Source: Paraburkholderia phytofirmans PsJN (GTDB lineage: Bacteria > Pseudomonadota > Gammaproteobacteria > Burkholderiales > Burkholderiaceae). Taken from it: a stretch of 64,000 nt of DNA. Made by a program: the position numbers and the translations under genes. The stretch's first letter is position 1. The number at the start of each line of letters is the position of its first letter. Below are positions 8,410 to 17,968 of this stretch, one piece after another. The stretch is taken from NCBI RefSeq assembly GCF_000020125.1, contig NC_010676.1, positions 620,001-684,000 of the forward strand, read 5' to 3'. The notes beneath the pieces were generated by a model. That model searched no databases. It saw only the letters and a list, made by a program, of their open reading frames with translations, and was not told the DNA's origin.

Positions 8410-8874
8410 GTGCTGAAGAATCTGGACCCGCTGCTGAATGCCGACATCCTGCATGCGCTGCGCGCGATGGGCCATGGCGACGAACTCGTCATCTGCGACG
8501 CCAATTTCCCTGGCGATTCGGTAGCGCGCGAGAGCGTGCTGGGCAAAGTGCTCCGCCTCGACGGCGTGAGCGCGCCGCGCGCGATTCGCGCGGTGCTGTC
8601 GGTGATGCCGCTGGACACGTTCATCGAGCATCCCGCGTCGCGCATGGAAGTGGTGGGCGAGCCGCACACCATGCCGGCTGTGCAGCGCGAGGCGCAGGTC
8701 GAGATCAACGCCGCGGAGGGGCGCGACGTGCCGTTCGCGTCGATCGAACGGTTTGCGTTTTATGAACGGGCGCGCAAAGCGTATTGCGTGATCGCGACCG
8801 GTGAAGAGCGCGGCTATGGTTGCTTCGTCTTCACCAAGGGCGTTCTGCTCGCGCCGGATGCACCTCAGTCGTAA
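8410..8874 (+). CDS. RbsD/FucU-family sugar mutarotase (fucose-mutarotase type)
   Basis: A 154-aa decameric-family protein that interconverts sugar anomers. The FucU-type signature is readable: LLNADILHALRAMGHGDELVICDANFPGDSVA, with the conserved His of RAMGHGDE and the D-A-N-F-P strand. FYERARKAYCVIATGEERGYGCFVFTKGV near the end is also typical. The start is GTG at 8410 because AAGGAG lies 5-6 bases before it, and the long upstream extension has no family character. No sugar transporter adjoins the gene, so the physiological sugar is unknown. Confidence 0.9.
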   Translation: MLKNLDPLLNADILHALRAMGHGDELVICDANFPGDSVARESVLGKVLRLDGVSAPRAIRAVLSVMPLDTFIEHPASRMEVVGEPHTMPAVQREAQVEINAAEGRDVPFASIERFAFYERARKAYCVIATGEERGYGCFVFTKGVLLAPDAPQS

Positions 8875-9029
8875 CCTTCGCCAACTTTATTGCGGCGCGA
8901 AGCCATGAGCGCGACGCGCCGGCCGCCTTACGCGGATCTCGCGCACGTGCTAATTTTTCGTCTGGCCGCTGACGGCGGGTCGAGCCGATCCGTCGCGGCG
9001 CATCGCCCTCCATCACGGTGACGAAAACC

Positions 9030-9437
9030 ATGACCTTTTCGATAGACACGCTCGATCATCTCGTTCTGAACGTCGCCGACGTGGAAGTCAGCGCGGCGTG
9101 GTACGCACGTATGCTCGGCATGCGGCGCGCCGAGTTCGAGTCGCGCACCGGCACGCGGGTGGCGATGTTCTACGGCAATCAGAAGATCAATCTGCGTCCC
9201 GTAACCGCCGACACCGTCGCGTGGTTCACCGGCCGCGAGCCGGTGCCTGGCAGCGCCGATCTGTGCTTCGTCACGACCACGAGCCCGGCCGAGGTCAAGG
9301 CACATTGGCTGGCGCAAGGCGTCGAAATCGAGGCCGGTCCGGTGGAGCGCGACGGCGCGCGCGGCAAGATGACCTCGGTGTATTGCCGCGATCCTGACGG
9401 CAATCTGATCGAAGTCGCAACGTATCCTCAAGTATAA
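9030..9437 (+). CDS. VOC-family (glyoxalase/bleomycin-resistance fold) protein
   Basis: A 135-aa single-module vicinal-oxygen-chelate protein. It begins IDTLDHLVLNVADVEVSAAWYARMLGM, with the metal-ligand His of LDHLVL, and closes with SVYCRDPDGNLIEVATY, the D-P-D-G-N-x-I-E motif carrying the second metal ligand Glu. It resembles the virulence-associated VOC proteins with an NQKINLR motif, present here. The ATG at 9030 is preferred over GTG 9018. Substrate unknown. Confidence 0.85.
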   Translation: MTFSIDTLDHLVLNVADVEVSAAWYARMLGMRRAEFESRTGTRVAMFYGNQKINLRPVTADTVAWFTGREPVPGSADLCFVTTTSPAEVKAHWLAQGVEIEAGPVERDGARGKMTSVYCRDPDGNLIEVATYPQV

Positions 9438-9650
9438 GCATGGCGGCGATTCCGCCGTCGGCGCTCGGCGTGGCCGCTACCGGGCGGGCCGCACGGATGG
9501 TTATTCCATCCGCGGCGTGCCGCGAGTTGCGCGCCTTTCATCCTGGTTCGTGCTAGGAAAAGGCGGGCAAACGCCCGGTTGTCCGGTGCAAAGTGGGGAA
9601 CTGCGGGCTGCTAGCCGGGTCTGCTGCTTATTCATTTACTGGAGTGCCTC

Positions 9651-10082
9651 ATGTCGCGTCCCGTCGATTCCAGCGTTATCCTCATCGCCCGTATTGCGCT
9701 TGCGGTGCTGTTTCTGTGGGGCGGTGTGATGAAACTGCTGGGCTACGCGGGCTTTGTCGGCTACCTGCATTCGAAGGGCGTGCCGTTCGTGCAGATCGCC
9801 GCACCGATCGCAACCGCGGTCGAGGCGCTCGGCGGCCTGTTGCTGATCGTCGGCTTCAAGGTGCGGCCGCTCGCTCTGATCATGGCGGTGTACACGGTGG
9901 CGACCGCGGTGCTGGGCCACGATTTCTGGAATGTCACCGACGCCGCCTTGCAGCGCGACATGGTGATCCATTTCTGGAAGAACATCGGCATTGCCGGCGG
10001 TTTCCTGCTGCTGTTCGTGACGGGCGCGGGCCGTATCAGCATCGACGGTGCGCGAGCGCCGCGCGGCGGACTAGGGCTTTGA
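9651..10082 (+). CDS. DoxX-family membrane protein
   Basis: A 143-aa integral membrane protein with four hydrophobic segments. The DoxX pattern is visible: ARIALAVLFLWGGVMKLLGYAGFVGYLHSKGVP, then ATAVEALGGLLLIVGFKVRPLALIMAVYTVATAVLGHDFW, the H-D-F-W motif, and FWKNIGIAGGFLLLFVTG. GGAG lies 7 bp upstream of the ATG. DoxX proteins are linked to respiratory or redox-stress functions, but no activity can be assigned here. It is probably transcribed alone. Confidence 0.9.
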   Translation: MSRPVDSSVILIARIALAVLFLWGGVMKLLGYAGFVGYLHSKGVPFVQIAAPIATAVEALGGLLLIVGFKVRPLALIMAVYTVATAVLGHDFWNVTDAALQRDMVIHFWKNIGIAGGFLLLFVTGAGRISIDGARAPRGGLGL

Positions 10083-10146
10083 CGCGGCGCTTGAGGTAGT
10101 CTGTGCGAGTCGCTTTCGATTCTGGCCGTAACCAAGGGAGCAAATA

Positions 10147-10419
10147 ATGATTCAAAGTTTTGAGCAAATCATTGGCGGCAAGGCCACGCAGTTGTGTGCG
10201 AGTCTTGGTGAGGGGCCCACGCCGCATCGGGTGATCATCAGCCTGGCTGATTCGGCGAAGACCCTGGTGGTTCTGGATGCGTCCGGATTCATCAGCACGA
10301 TCAAGGCCGAGATCGAGGAACCGGAAAAACTGATCGCCGACGCCATCGCCAAAGCGCAAAACGAAGGGCTGATCGAGCGCGCCATCGACACCGGCACCAT
10401 TCAGGAAGCGTCGCTGTAA
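10147..10419 (+). CDS. conserved-looking small protein of unknown function
   Basis: A 90-aa soluble protein preceded by AAGGGAG. It is predicted mixed alpha/beta (VIISLADSAKTLVVLDASGFISTIKAEIEEPEKLIADAIAKAQNEGLIERAIDTG), with an acidic C-terminal helix. Codon use matches its neighbours, and a strong terminator follows ~50 bp after the stop, which supports a real gene. No family was recognised. Confidence 0.65.
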   Translation: MIQSFEQIIGGKATQLCASLGEGPTPHRVIISLADSAKTLVVLDASGFISTIKAEIEEPEKLIADAIAKAQNEGLIERAIDTGTIQEASL

Positions 10420-10468
10420 ACCGGGAGGCGGCGTGGCGAACTAGCCATTTGCCGTCGAACCAACGGTA

Positions 10469-10510
10469 ACGACCCCCGCCATGCGCAAGCATCGCGGGGG
10501 TCGTTTTTTT
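10469..10510 (+). terminator. rho-independent terminator after the 90-aa gene
   Basis: An 11-bp GC-rich stem (ACGACCCCCGC with GCGGGGGTCGT) around a ~14-base loop is followed by a run of seven T. It ends the forward transcript and separates it from the convergent MFS gene. Confidence 0.85.
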
Positions 10511-10538
10511 GTGCACACGATCCTGACGTGGGACACCC

Positions 10539-12014
10539 TCAGCGCAATTCGCCGACCCGTTCGCGACCTGCATGACGATGCGCGGCGTCCGGCGACTGCG
10601 GCTGCGGATGCACGAAACAGCTCAGCACGCCGCCGATCGCCAGCAAGCCGACCGACACGGCGGTCGACGCCCGCATGCCCGCCACGATCTGCGCCGCAGC
10701 CGCGCCGCTCGCCAACGCGCCGAAAGCCGCCACGCCGATCGCGCCGCCTGCCTGCCGCGCCGTATTCAGCACGGCGGATGCGGTACCGGCGCGTGGCGCG
10801 TCCGTCGAGGCGAGCACGGCGGTGGTCATCGCCGGAACCGCCAGACCCATGCCCGACGGAATCAGCAGAAACGGCAGCAGGAGGCCGATAAGCGGCGTGC
10901 CGGCATCGACGAAATGCAGCAGGCCATAGCCGAGCCCGGCGGTGATCGCGCCGGCAATCATCGGCACCCGCACGCCGAAGCGGCCGACCACCCAGCCGCT
11001 CGCCACATTCGACAGCAAAAAGCCGCCTGTCAGCGGCAGGAATGCAAGGCCCGCCTGCAACGGCGTATAGCCGCGCACGCGCTGCAAATACAGGCTCAGC
11101 ACGAACACCATGCCGTAGTACGTCAGATTCACACAGATACCGAACAGCACCGCCACGCTGAAGGAGCGCTTGCTGAAGAGCGAGAGCGGCAGCATCGGCG
11201 CCGCGACGCGCGATTCCACGAGGACAAAGGCGCTCGCCGCGATCAGCGCGAGCACGAAGCCGCCGGCCACGAGCGGGTGGCCGAGACCTAGTGGCCGCCA
11301 TTCGATCACGGCAGCGACGAACGCGGTCAGCGCGACGACGGCAAGACACTGGCCGCCCAGGTCAATGCCGCGCGGCTTCGTGTCGGAGGCGGCAGTTGCG
11401 GGCGACAACGGCTTTCGACACGTCGCGGCTTCGGGCCGTGGCACCCACAGCAAGGTCGCCAGGAAGCCGGCGGCGCAAATCGGCAGATTGACGAGAAAGA
11501 TGCTGCGCCAGCCGAACGCCGCGATCAGCAGGCCGCCGACCACCGGCCCCGCGGCGATCGCGATCGCGCCCGCGGCGGTCCACAGTCCGACCGCGCGCGC
11601 CCGCAGTTTGGGTTCGTGTCCGTACGATTGATTGAGGAGCGCCAGCGAGTTCGGCAGCATGGCGGCGGCGCCGACGCCTTGCACCGCGCGCGCCGCTACC
11701 AGCATGGCCGAGTCGAGCGCGAGGCCGCAGGCGAGCGACGCGAGCGCAAATAGCACGATGCCGCCCGCATACAGCCGCCGCGCGCCGAAGCGGTCGCCGA
11801 GCGCACCGGCGGACAGCATCAGCACGGCGAACGCGAGCGTGTAGGCGTCGACGACCCACTGCAGGCCGGCGACATTCGCATGCAGATCCGCGCCGATTTT
11901 CGGCAGCGCGATGTTGACGATGGTTACGTCGAGTTGCGTGACGACGAAGCCGACACTGACTGTGGCGAGAACACGGCCGAGTGCGGACGAATGGGGGGAA
12001 TTTGAGGAGTTCAT
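10539..12014 (-). CDS. MFS drug-efflux-type transporter, DHA2 (EmrB/QacA) family
   Basis: About 491 aa with 14 predicted transmembrane segments. The DHA2 signatures are present: FVVTQLDVTIVNIALPKIGADL in TM1 (motif D1, L-D-x-T-x-V-N-x-A-L-P), QWVVDAYTLAFAVLMLSAGALGDRFGARRLYAGG (motif A) and VGPVVGGLLIAAFGWRSIFLVNLP (motif C). It would export small toxic compounds by proton antiport. The ATG at 12014 (MNSSNSP) is chosen because upstream residues are not family-like. No TetR or MarR regulator adjoins the gene, so substrate and control are unknown. Confidence 0.88.
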   Translation of the reverse strand: MNSSNSPHSSALGRVLATVSVGFVVTQLDVTIVNIALPKIGADLHANVAGLQWVVDAYTLAFAVLMLSAGALGDRFGARRLYAGGIVLFALASLACGLALDSAMLVAARAVQGVGAAAMLPNSLALLNQSYGHEPKLRARAVGLWTAAGAIAIAAGPVVGGLLIAAFGWRSIFLVNLPICAAGFLATLLWVPRPEAATCRKPLSPATAASDTKPRGIDLGGQCLAVVALTAFVAAVIEWRPLGLGHPLVAGGFVLALIAASAFVLVESRVAAPMLPLSLFSKRSFSVAVLFGICVNLTYYGMVFVLSLYLQRVRGYTPLQAGLAFLPLTGGFLLSNVASGWVVGRFGVRVPMIAGAITAGLGYGLLHFVDAGTPLIGLLLPFLLIPSGMGLAVPAMTTAVLASTDAPRAGTASAVLNTARQAGGAIGVAAFGALASGAAAAQIVAGMRASTAVSVGLLAIGGVLSCFVHPQPQSPDAAHRHAGRERVGELR

Positions 12015-12170
12015 GCGATACATCGTAGGCTCGATGCAGCGCACCATGTTTCGGAGCGGCGTGAAGTGTGGATGTCACGCTGTCAAGCGCAAGCCGTCGA
12101 GCCCGACGATGCAAAACAAAAACGGCGCACCGTTTGCGGCACGCCGTCGTTGCAAAGCGCAAGCAGCCGA

Positions 12171-13472
12171 TCAGTGCTTCTGCGGCGCGTCCTTGATGAA
12201 CAGCGTGGTCAATGCCCCGAGAATGCAGATCGCGCCGACATACATCGGCGCGGCCATCGGGTTCGACTTCATCATCAGCGACACGGCGATCGGCGTGAGG
12301 CCGCCGAACACGGCGTATGCCACGTTGTACGAGAACGAGATGCCCGAAAAACGCACCACGGGCGGGAACGCCTTGACCATCACGAACGGAATCGCGCCGA
12401 TCACTCCGACGAACAGACCCGCCACCGCATACAGCGGCACGAGCGCGGAGGTGTCGACGGCGAGTTGCTGGAACATCACGTAGTACGTCACCGCCAGCGC
12501 CACGCCGCCGATGAAAATCGTGCGCCCCGCGCCGATGCGGCCGGCAATCGAACCCGCCATCACACAGCCGATCGTCAGGCACAGCGTCGCCACGCAGTTC
12601 GCCAGCAGCGCCGTGGCCGGCGCGATGTGGAATTGCTTTTGCAGCAGCGTCGGCGTCATCAGGATCACCACGACGATCGCGGCGGAGAGCATCCACGTGA
12701 GCAGCATCGAGACGATCACGGCGCGGCCGTGGTCGCGCAGCACGGCCTTGAGCGGCACTTCGGCGGCGATCGCCTTGCGCTGCTTGAGTTCGGCGAACAC
12801 CGGCGTTTCATGCAGCCAGCGGCGCAGATACACCGAAAACATGCCGAACACGCCACCCACCAGGAACGGAATGCGCCACGCGTAGGCGGAGATTTCCGCC
12901 GGCGCGAAGTTGCGGTTCACCGCCGAGGCGATCAGCGAGCCGAGCAGAATGCCTGCCGTGAGGCCGGCCGTCAGCGTGCCGCATGCATAGCCGATGTGCC
13001 GCTGCGGCACGTGCTCCGAGACGAACACCCACGCGCCCGGAACTTCACCGCCGACCGCCGCGCCTTGCATCACACGAAACAGCAGCAACAGGACCGGCGC
13101 CAGCACGCCGATGCTGGTGTAAGTGGGCAGCAGGCCCATCATCAGCGTGGGCACCGACATGAGCAGCACGCTCAGCGTGAACATGCGCTTGCGGCCGAAC
13201 AGGTCGCCGAAATGCGCCATGATGATGCCGCCCAGCGGCCGCGCCAGATAGCCCGCCGCGAAGATGCCGAAGGTCTGCACCTGACGCAGCCAGTCGGGCA
13301 TTGCGGCCGGAAAGAATAGCTGGCCGATCGCCGGCGCGAAAAATACGAAGATGATGAAGTCGTAAAACTCCAGCGCCCCGCCGAGGGCGGCGAGTCCGAG
13401 CGTTTTGTAATCGCTGCGCCCAAGAGGGCGTGGGGTGACAGCCTGCGCTCCACCCAGATTTGTCGCTTGCAT
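12171..13472 (-). CDS. MFS transporter, metabolite:H+ symporter (MHS) family
   Basis: A 433-aa symporter with 12 transmembrane segments. The MHS hallmarks are GGALEFYDFIIFVFFAPAIGQLFFP in TM1, ARPLGGIIMAHFGDLFGRKRMFTLSVLLM (motif A) and LLLFRVMQGAAVGGEVPGAWVFVSEHVP, the G-G-E-x-x-G motif. The family imports organic acids such as citrate, shikimate, proline/betaine or alpha-ketoglutarate. The start at 13472 (MQATNL) excludes a non-family 42-residue extension. It has no enzyme neighbour, so the substrate is unclear; hydroxyproline or a dicarboxylate is possible but unsupported. Confidence 0.87.
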   Translation of the reverse strand: MQATNLGGAQAVTPRPLGRSDYKTLGLAALGGALEFYDFIIFVFFAPAIGQLFFPAAMPDWLRQVQTFGIFAAGYLARPLGGIIMAHFGDLFGRKRMFTLSVLLMSVPTLMMGLLPTYTSIGVLAPVLLLLFRVMQGAAVGGEVPGAWVFVSEHVPQRHIGYACGTLTAGLTAGILLGSLIASAVNRNFAPAEISAYAWRIPFLVGGVFGMFSVYLRRWLHETPVFAELKQRKAIAAEVPLKAVLRDHGRAVIVSMLLTWMLSAAIVVVILMTPTLLQKQFHIAPATALLANCVATLCLTIGCVMAGSIAGRIGAGRTIFIGGVALAVTYYVMFQQLAVDTSALVPLYAVAGLFVGVIGAIPFVMVKAFPPVVRFSGISFSYNVAYAVFGGLTPIAVSLMMKSNPMAAPMYVGAICILGALTTLFIKDAPQKH

Positions 13473-13870
13473 TGCTTTTGTCGTGTTTTGAATTGGGAAC
13501 CACACGTAGCGCGTGGAAATACGGCGGTCGTCGAGCGAGAAGTGTGGCAAGCGCTGGGTAGAGCACGGGACACCGGCGCGCCGGCCCGGGTAGGGCAAGC
13601 GCGATGACGATTGAGGCCAAGCGGGATTTTACCGGATGAAAGCCGATTGCTTCGGGAAGTGCTTAATTAGACTGGGAAAAGTTCCCGGGAATGCGCTTTT
13701 TCGACGGCAATCGCGACAACGCTGCTCTCAGGACTTGTCGCTAGCGAATGTAGGAATGCGGAGCGGCGTTGTCCGGCCGGATCGATTCATATGTAAATTA
13801 GGATTGCTCCTATGGGATGGAATGGGGCCGCCTCTGAGAATCGCGTCCGAGCTATCTTACGAGTCATCCC
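13473..13870. other. 398-bp divergent noncoding region
   Basis: It lies between the MHS transporter and the response regulator, which point away from each other, so both promoters should be here. A short forward ORF overlapping it (13636-13896) lacks a ribosome-binding site and family character. No operator was recognised. Confidence 0.4.
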
Positions 13871-14611
13871 ATGCGTATTGCCATTCTTCAGCGTGACCTG
13901 GTCATGCGTCAGTCGATCGAAAAGGTCCTGACGAGCGCTGGCCATTCCTGCTCGACCTATGACGACGGCCTGAGCATGTCGAGAGCGCTCGCGCGTTCCA
14001 CGGTCGATCTGCTGGTGCTCGACTGGCAGGGCCTGCGCCTCTCCGGCGCCGAGGTGTTGCGCGCGGCGCGCGCGGTGGGCGGCGACCGTCTGCCGGTCAT
14101 GTTCGCATCGGCGGACACGGCCGAGGAAAACATCGTGCGCGCGTTCGTTGCCGGCGCGGACGACTATGTCGCGTTGCCGCTGCGCGCAGCCGAGTTTCGC
14201 GAGCGGGTCGCGGCACTGCTGCGGCGGGCCTATCCAGACCGGTTCAGCTCCGCCAGTTTCGATGTCGGCCCCTACCATTTCGACACGCACCGTCAACTCG
14301 TCATGCTGCGCGGCCAGCCGGTTCAGCTATCCGGCACGCAGTACCGGCTGGCGTCGCTGTTCTTCTCCAACATCGGCCGCGTGCTGTCGCGCGACCATAT
14401 CTTCGCGATGGTGTGGGGTCGCGAGTTCCGCGAATTCACCCGCACCATCGACAGCCACGTTTCGCGGCTGCGCCTCCTGCTCGAGATCGAGCCGCAAAAC
14501 GAATTCCGGCTGCAACCGGTTTATAAAAGCGGCTACCGGCTGCTGCATCTGCGTCAGGGTGAAGCCGCCGTTATCAATGCGCAGATCGACGCCGAGAAGC
14601 AGGCGGCCTGA
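13871..14611 (+). CDS. OmpR-type response regulator with degenerate receiver domain
   Basis: A 246-aa protein with an N-terminal receiver (~1-120) and a C-terminal winged helix (~130-228: QPVQLSGTQYRLASLFFSNIGRVLSRDHIFAMVWGREF...RTIDSHVSRLRLLLE). The phospho-acceptor position is D51 (LLVLDWQG). The usual acidic pair near the start is reduced to QRD (D9), and the conserved lysine of the K-P motif is Leu in DDYVALPLRAAEF. Phosphotransfer switching may therefore be altered or absent. No histidine kinase is adjacent. DNA binding looks intact; targets unknown. Confidence 0.88.
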   Translation: MRIAILQRDLVMRQSIEKVLTSAGHSCSTYDDGLSMSRALARSTVDLLVLDWQGLRLSGAEVLRAARAVGGDRLPVMFASADTAEENIVRAFVAGADDYVALPLRAAEFRERVAALLRRAYPDRFSSASFDVGPYHFDTHRQLVMLRGQPVQLSGTQYRLASLFFSNIGRVLSRDHIFAMVWGREFREFTRTIDSHVSRLRLLLEIEPQNEFRLQPVYKSGYRLLHLRQGEAAVINAQIDAEKQAA

Positions 14612-14631
14612 CGCCAACCCGCCGCGCCGGA

Positions 14632-15537
14632 TCAAATCTGCGGCAGCGCGGGCCGCGTTTCGAGCGACTTGCGAATCAATGCTTCGACGGCCTTGCGTTC
14701 GTCGCCAGCCAGCGGCAGACGCGGTGGCCGAACCGGTTCGGTGCCGAGTCCGACAATCGCTTCGGCAAGCTTGATGTTCTGCACCAGCTTCGCCGACACG
14801 TCGAGCGCGAGCAGCGGCGCGAACCAGCGGTAGATCGCCCGCGCCTCCTCGATGCGTCCCGCTTTGAGCAACTTGTAGATCGCCACCGTCTCACGCGGAA
14901 ACGCGCATACGAGACCGGCCACCCAGCCATGCGCGCCCATCAGGATCGCCTCCATCGCGAGATTGTCGACGCCGCAGAGAATGGCGAAACGGTCGCCGAC
15001 CACGTTGATCAGGTCGGTCACGCGCCGAACGTCGCCGCATGATTCCTTGATCGCGACGATCTTCTTCTCGTCGGCGATTTCCGCGAACATGTCGGGCGTC
15101 ATGTCGACGCCGTAGGCGAGCGGATTGTTGTAGATCATCAGCGGGAGCGCGCTCGCGTCGGCGACGCTGCGGAAATGATGCAGCGTCTCGCGACGGTCCG
15201 ACAGGTAACGCAGCCCCGGCAGCACCATGTAACCGGCCGCGCCGTGACGGCTGCCGGCCTCGGCCTGACGGCAGGCGTCGAGCGTGCTGTTTTCGGCGAT
15301 CGTCAGCAGGACCGGCACGCGGCCGCGCGAAGCCTCGACGGCGATGTCGAGCACTTGCAGCTTTTCATCCAGCGAGAGCGTCGACGCTTCGCCCAGCGAT
15401 CCGCACACGATGATGCCGTCCACGCCGGCGTCGATCTGCGCCTCGATATTCTTGCCGGTCCACGCGCGATCTATGCTGAAATCCGCGTTGAATTTGGTGG
15501 TGACTGCGGGCAATACGCCTTCCCAGATATGCGCCAC
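14632..15537 (-). CDS. dihydrodipicolinate synthase-family deaminase, probable 1-pyrroline-4-hydroxy-2-carboxylate deaminase
   Basis: A 301-aa class I aldolase-fold TIM barrel. The Schiff-base lysine is K164 in VAIKESCG, and Tyr136 lies in LMIYNNP; the substrate-carboxylate loop is CGSLGEAS. By family and context it should convert 1-pyrroline-4-hydroxy-2-carboxylate to 2-oxoglutarate semialdehyde, the third step of hydroxyproline breakdown, because it is divergent from a hydroxyproline epimerase/dehydrogenase operon. The start is GTG at 15537 with AGGAG 7 bases upstream; the longer ORF has no family residues. A 2-oxoglutarate-semialdehyde dehydrogenase is not in this cluster. Confidence 0.82.
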   Translation of the reverse strand: MAHIWEGVLPAVTTKFNADFSIDRAWTGKNIEAQIDAGVDGIIVCGSLGEASTLSLDEKLQVLDIAVEASRGRVPVLLTIAENSTLDACRQAEAGSRHGAAGYMVLPGLRYLSDRRETLHHFRSVADASALPLMIYNNPLAYGVDMTPDMFAEIADEKKIVAIKESCGDVRRVTDLINVVGDRFAILCGVDNLAMEAILMGAHGWVAGLVCAFPRETVAIYKLLKAGRIEEARAIYRWFAPLLALDVSAKLVQNIKLAEAIVGLGTEPVRPPRLPLAGDERKAVEALIRKSLETRPALPQI

Positions 15538-15896
15538 GACTGCTCTCCTGAGTGTTGATGTGTTCAGCGCAGTGTAAGCAGGGAAAATCCTGCCGTCTTG
15601 CGTGAATCGCGCGTGGCGGATGACGATTTCAGCATAGCGGCTCTGCCCGTTGGGTCCTGCGATCAAGGTGCATGGGTTATTTCAGGATGAAGGGCGAGGT
15701 GGCGCCAAGTGCGCGTGAACAGCATGACGGCATGCGCTCCGGGTCACGCTCGTTGTGCGTCTTGCACGCTGGCCCGGACTGGGGGCGACAGGAGCGTGCA
15801 AGGCGGTCGCGTCACCGCATGACTATGCCGAAATCGTCACAATCCACGCGTAAGCACACCAAGACTCGCACGCCCGCCGTTTCTACCATGGGCATC
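15538..15896. other. 359-bp divergent control region of the hydroxyproline cluster
   Basis: It separates the deaminase (reverse) from the epimerase operon (forward), so promoters for both and the binding site of the PAS-AraC regulator are expected here. A forward frame stays open through it, but the residues are not family-like. No operator was identified by eye. Confidence 0.4.
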
Positions 15897-16844
15897 ATGA
15901 AAACCTTGGATATCATCGACTCGCACACCGGCGGTGAACCGACCCGCCTCGTGGTGTCGGGCGGCCCGGATCTCGGCGGCGGCACGCTGGCGCAACGGCT
16001 CGACGTGTTCCGCACGCAGTTCGACGACTGGCGCGCGGGCATCGTCACTGAACCGCGCGGCTCGGACGTGGTGGTGGGCGCGCTGCTCTGCGAGCCGGAC
16101 GACCCGACGTGCGCGGCCGGCGTGATCTTTTTCAACAACGTCGGCTATCTCGGCATGTGCGGGCACGGCACGATCGGGCTCGTCGTCTCGCTGGCGCACC
16201 TGGGACGGATCGGGGCGGGACGGCATCGGATCGAGACGCCGGTCGGCATTGTCGAGGCGACGCTGAACGACGACGGCAGCGTTGCCGTGCGCAACGTGCC
16301 CGCGTACCGGTATCGCCGGTCGGTGCAAGTGGACGTGCCGGGTCACGGCGTGCTAACCGGCGACATCGGCTGGGGCGGCAACTGGTTCTTTCTCGTCGCG
16401 GATCACGGGCGCGTGCTGGAAGCGTCGCGGATCGGCGAATTGACCACGTTCAGCGGCGCGATTCGCGATGCGCTGATCGCGCAACACATCACCGGCGCGG
16501 ACGGTGCGTTGATCGACCACATCGAACTCTTCGGACCGGGTTCGCGCGATGGCCTCGACAGCCGCAGCTTCGTGCTCTGTCCCGGCAGTGCGTACGATCG
16601 CTCGCCGTGCGGCACCGGCACGAGCGCCAAGGTGGCGTGCCTTGCTGCCGACGGCAAACTGGCCGAAGGCGCGGTCTGGCGACAGGAAAGCATTATCGGC
16701 AGCGTGTTCGAGGCGAGCTATCGCCACGCCGGCGATGGCGTCCACGTGATTCCCACCATCACCGGTCACGCGTACATCACGGCAGAAGCGCGCCTTTGCT
16801 TCGACGAGCGCGATCCGTTCGCGTGGGGCATCCCCGCGGCATGA
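15897..16844 (+). CDS. lhpA: 4-hydroxyproline 2-epimerase (proline racemase family)
   Basis: Cofactor-free two-base epimerase converting trans-4-hydroxy-L-proline to cis-4-hydroxy-D-proline. Both catalytic cysteines are present: C88 in MCGHGTIG and C238 in [10 protein letters not shown]. The Cys pair plus [11 protein letters not shown] at the N-terminus separates this branch from the Thr-type dehydratases. The start at 15897 ([13 protein letters not shown]) matches the family N-terminus; an ATG at 15888 is also possible. Its stop overlaps the ATG of the FAD oxidoreductase, giving a coupled operon. No strong Shine-Dalgarno is visible. Confidence 0.9.
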   Translation: MKTLDIIDSHTGGEPTRLVVSGGPDLGGGTLAQRLDVFRTQFDDWRAGIVTEPRGSDVVVGALLCEPDDPTCAAGVIFFNNVGYLGMCGHGTIGLVVSLAHLGRIGAGRHRIETPVGIVEATLNDDGSVAVRNVPAYRYRRSVQVDVPGHGVLTGDIGWGGNWFFLVADHGRVLEASRIGELTTFSGAIRDALIAQHITGADGALIDHIELFGPGSRDGLDSRSFVLCPGSAYDRSPCGTGTSAKVACLAADGKLAEGAVWRQESIIGSVFEASYRHAGDGVHVIPTITGHAYITAEARLCFDERDPFAWGIPAA

Positions 16845-17968
16845 CGGCGGACGCGTTGATCGTCGGGGCAGGCATTGTCGGCGCGGCGTGCGCGGCGGAA
16901 CTGGCCGCGCTCGGCATGCGGGTCGAGGTGCTCGACGCGCAGGGTATCGGCGGCGGCGCGACGGCGGCGGGCATGGGCCACATCGTCGTGATGAACGACT
17001 CGCCGGCGGAATTCGCGCTGAGCCGCTATTCACGAGACTTGTGGCTGGAGCTTGCACCGCAACTGCGTCCGCGCGACGCGTTCGCGCGCTGCGGCACGCT
17101 CTGGGTCGCCGCCGACGAAGAAGAGTGGCAGGCCGCGCGCGCGACGCATGCCGCGTTCGAGGCTCAGGGAATCGCCGCGCAATTGCTCGACGCGCCCGCG
17201 CTGCGGGCTTGCGAGCCGGCGCTGGCGGCATCGATGGCGGGCGGTTTGCGGATCGAGCACGACAGCATCGTGTATGCGCCGACCGTCGCCGAGTGGCTGC
17301 TGACACGATCGCCGAGCGCGGCGAATATCCATTTGCGTTTGGGGGCCGCGGTGGCGTCGGTCAATGCGGGCGGCGTCACGCTGACGAGCGGCGAACGCAT
17401 CGGCGCGGCGCACGTAATCGTGGCGAATGGTGTGGGTGCGCAGCAACTGGTGGCGTCGCTGCCTTTGCAGCCGAAGAAAGGCCACCTGCTGATCACGGAT
17501 CGCTATCCCGGCCTGATCCGGCATCAACTGCTCGAACTTGGCTACATCAAGAGCGCGCATCATGCGGCCGGCACCTCGGTGGCGTTCAATGCGCAGCCGC
17601 GGCCCACGGGACAATTGCTGATCGGCTCATCGCGCCAGTTCGACAGCACCGATCCCGCCGTCGACCTGCCCGTGCTCGCGCAGATGCTGCAGCGAGCCGC
17701 GTGCTATCTGCCGGTGCTGCCCACGCTCCATGGCATTCGCGCGTGGACCGGGTTTCGCGCGGCATCGCCGGACGGCCTGCCGCTGATCGGTCCGGCCGGC
17801 GATTTCGCGCCAGGTGTGTGGCTCGCCGTTGGACACGAGGGGCTGGGCGTGACGACCTCGCTTGCGACCGCGAAGCTGCTTGCCGCGCAAATCGTGCAGA
17901 GTGGCACGGCGATTCCTCTCGATCCTTATTTGCCGGTTCGTTTTGCCCAAAAGGTGATTCATGAATAG
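16841..17968 (+). CDS. FAD-dependent D-hydroxyproline dehydrogenase subunit (DAO fold)
   Basis: A 375-aa D-amino-acid-oxidase-fold protein. The N-terminal Rossmann motif is [29 protein letters not shown] (G-x-G-x-x-G), and the C-terminal FAD contact is [28 protein letters not shown]. In the operon it is flanked by the epimerase (ATGA overlap at 16841-16844) and the ferredoxin/FAD subunit (ATG inside its last codons at 17961). This is the layout of membrane-linked LhpBEF-type D-hydroxyproline dehydrogenases, where this subunit oxidises cis-4-hydroxy-D-proline to 1-pyrroline-4-hydroxy-2-carboxylate. Confidence 0.85.
   Translation: MTADALIVGAGIVGAACAAELAALGMRVEVLDAQGIGGGATAAGMGHIVVMNDSPAEFALSRYSRDLWLELAPQLRPRDAFARCGTLWVAADEEEWQAARATHAAFEAQGIAAQLLDAPALRACEPALAASMAGGLRIEHDSIVYAPTVAEWLLTRSPSAANIHLRLGAAVASVNAGGVTLTSGERIGAAHVIVANGVGAQQLVASLPLQPKKGHLLITDRYPGLIRHQLLELGYIKSAHHAAGTSVAFNAQPRPTGQLLIGSSRQFDSTDPAVDLPVLAQMLQRAACYLPVLPTLHGIRAWTGFRAASPDGLPLIGPAGDFAPGVWLAVGHEGLGVTTSLATAKLLAAQIVQSGTAIPLDPYLPVRFAQKVIHE

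Noticed and set aside
13636..13896. 86-codon forward frame before the response regulator
   Set aside because: Overlaps the regulator start in another frame, no ribosome-binding site, no motif.
15672..15896. N-terminal extension of the hydroxyproline epimerase
   Set aside because: The residues are basic and non-family; catalytic Cys numbering (88 and 238) fits the start at 15897.
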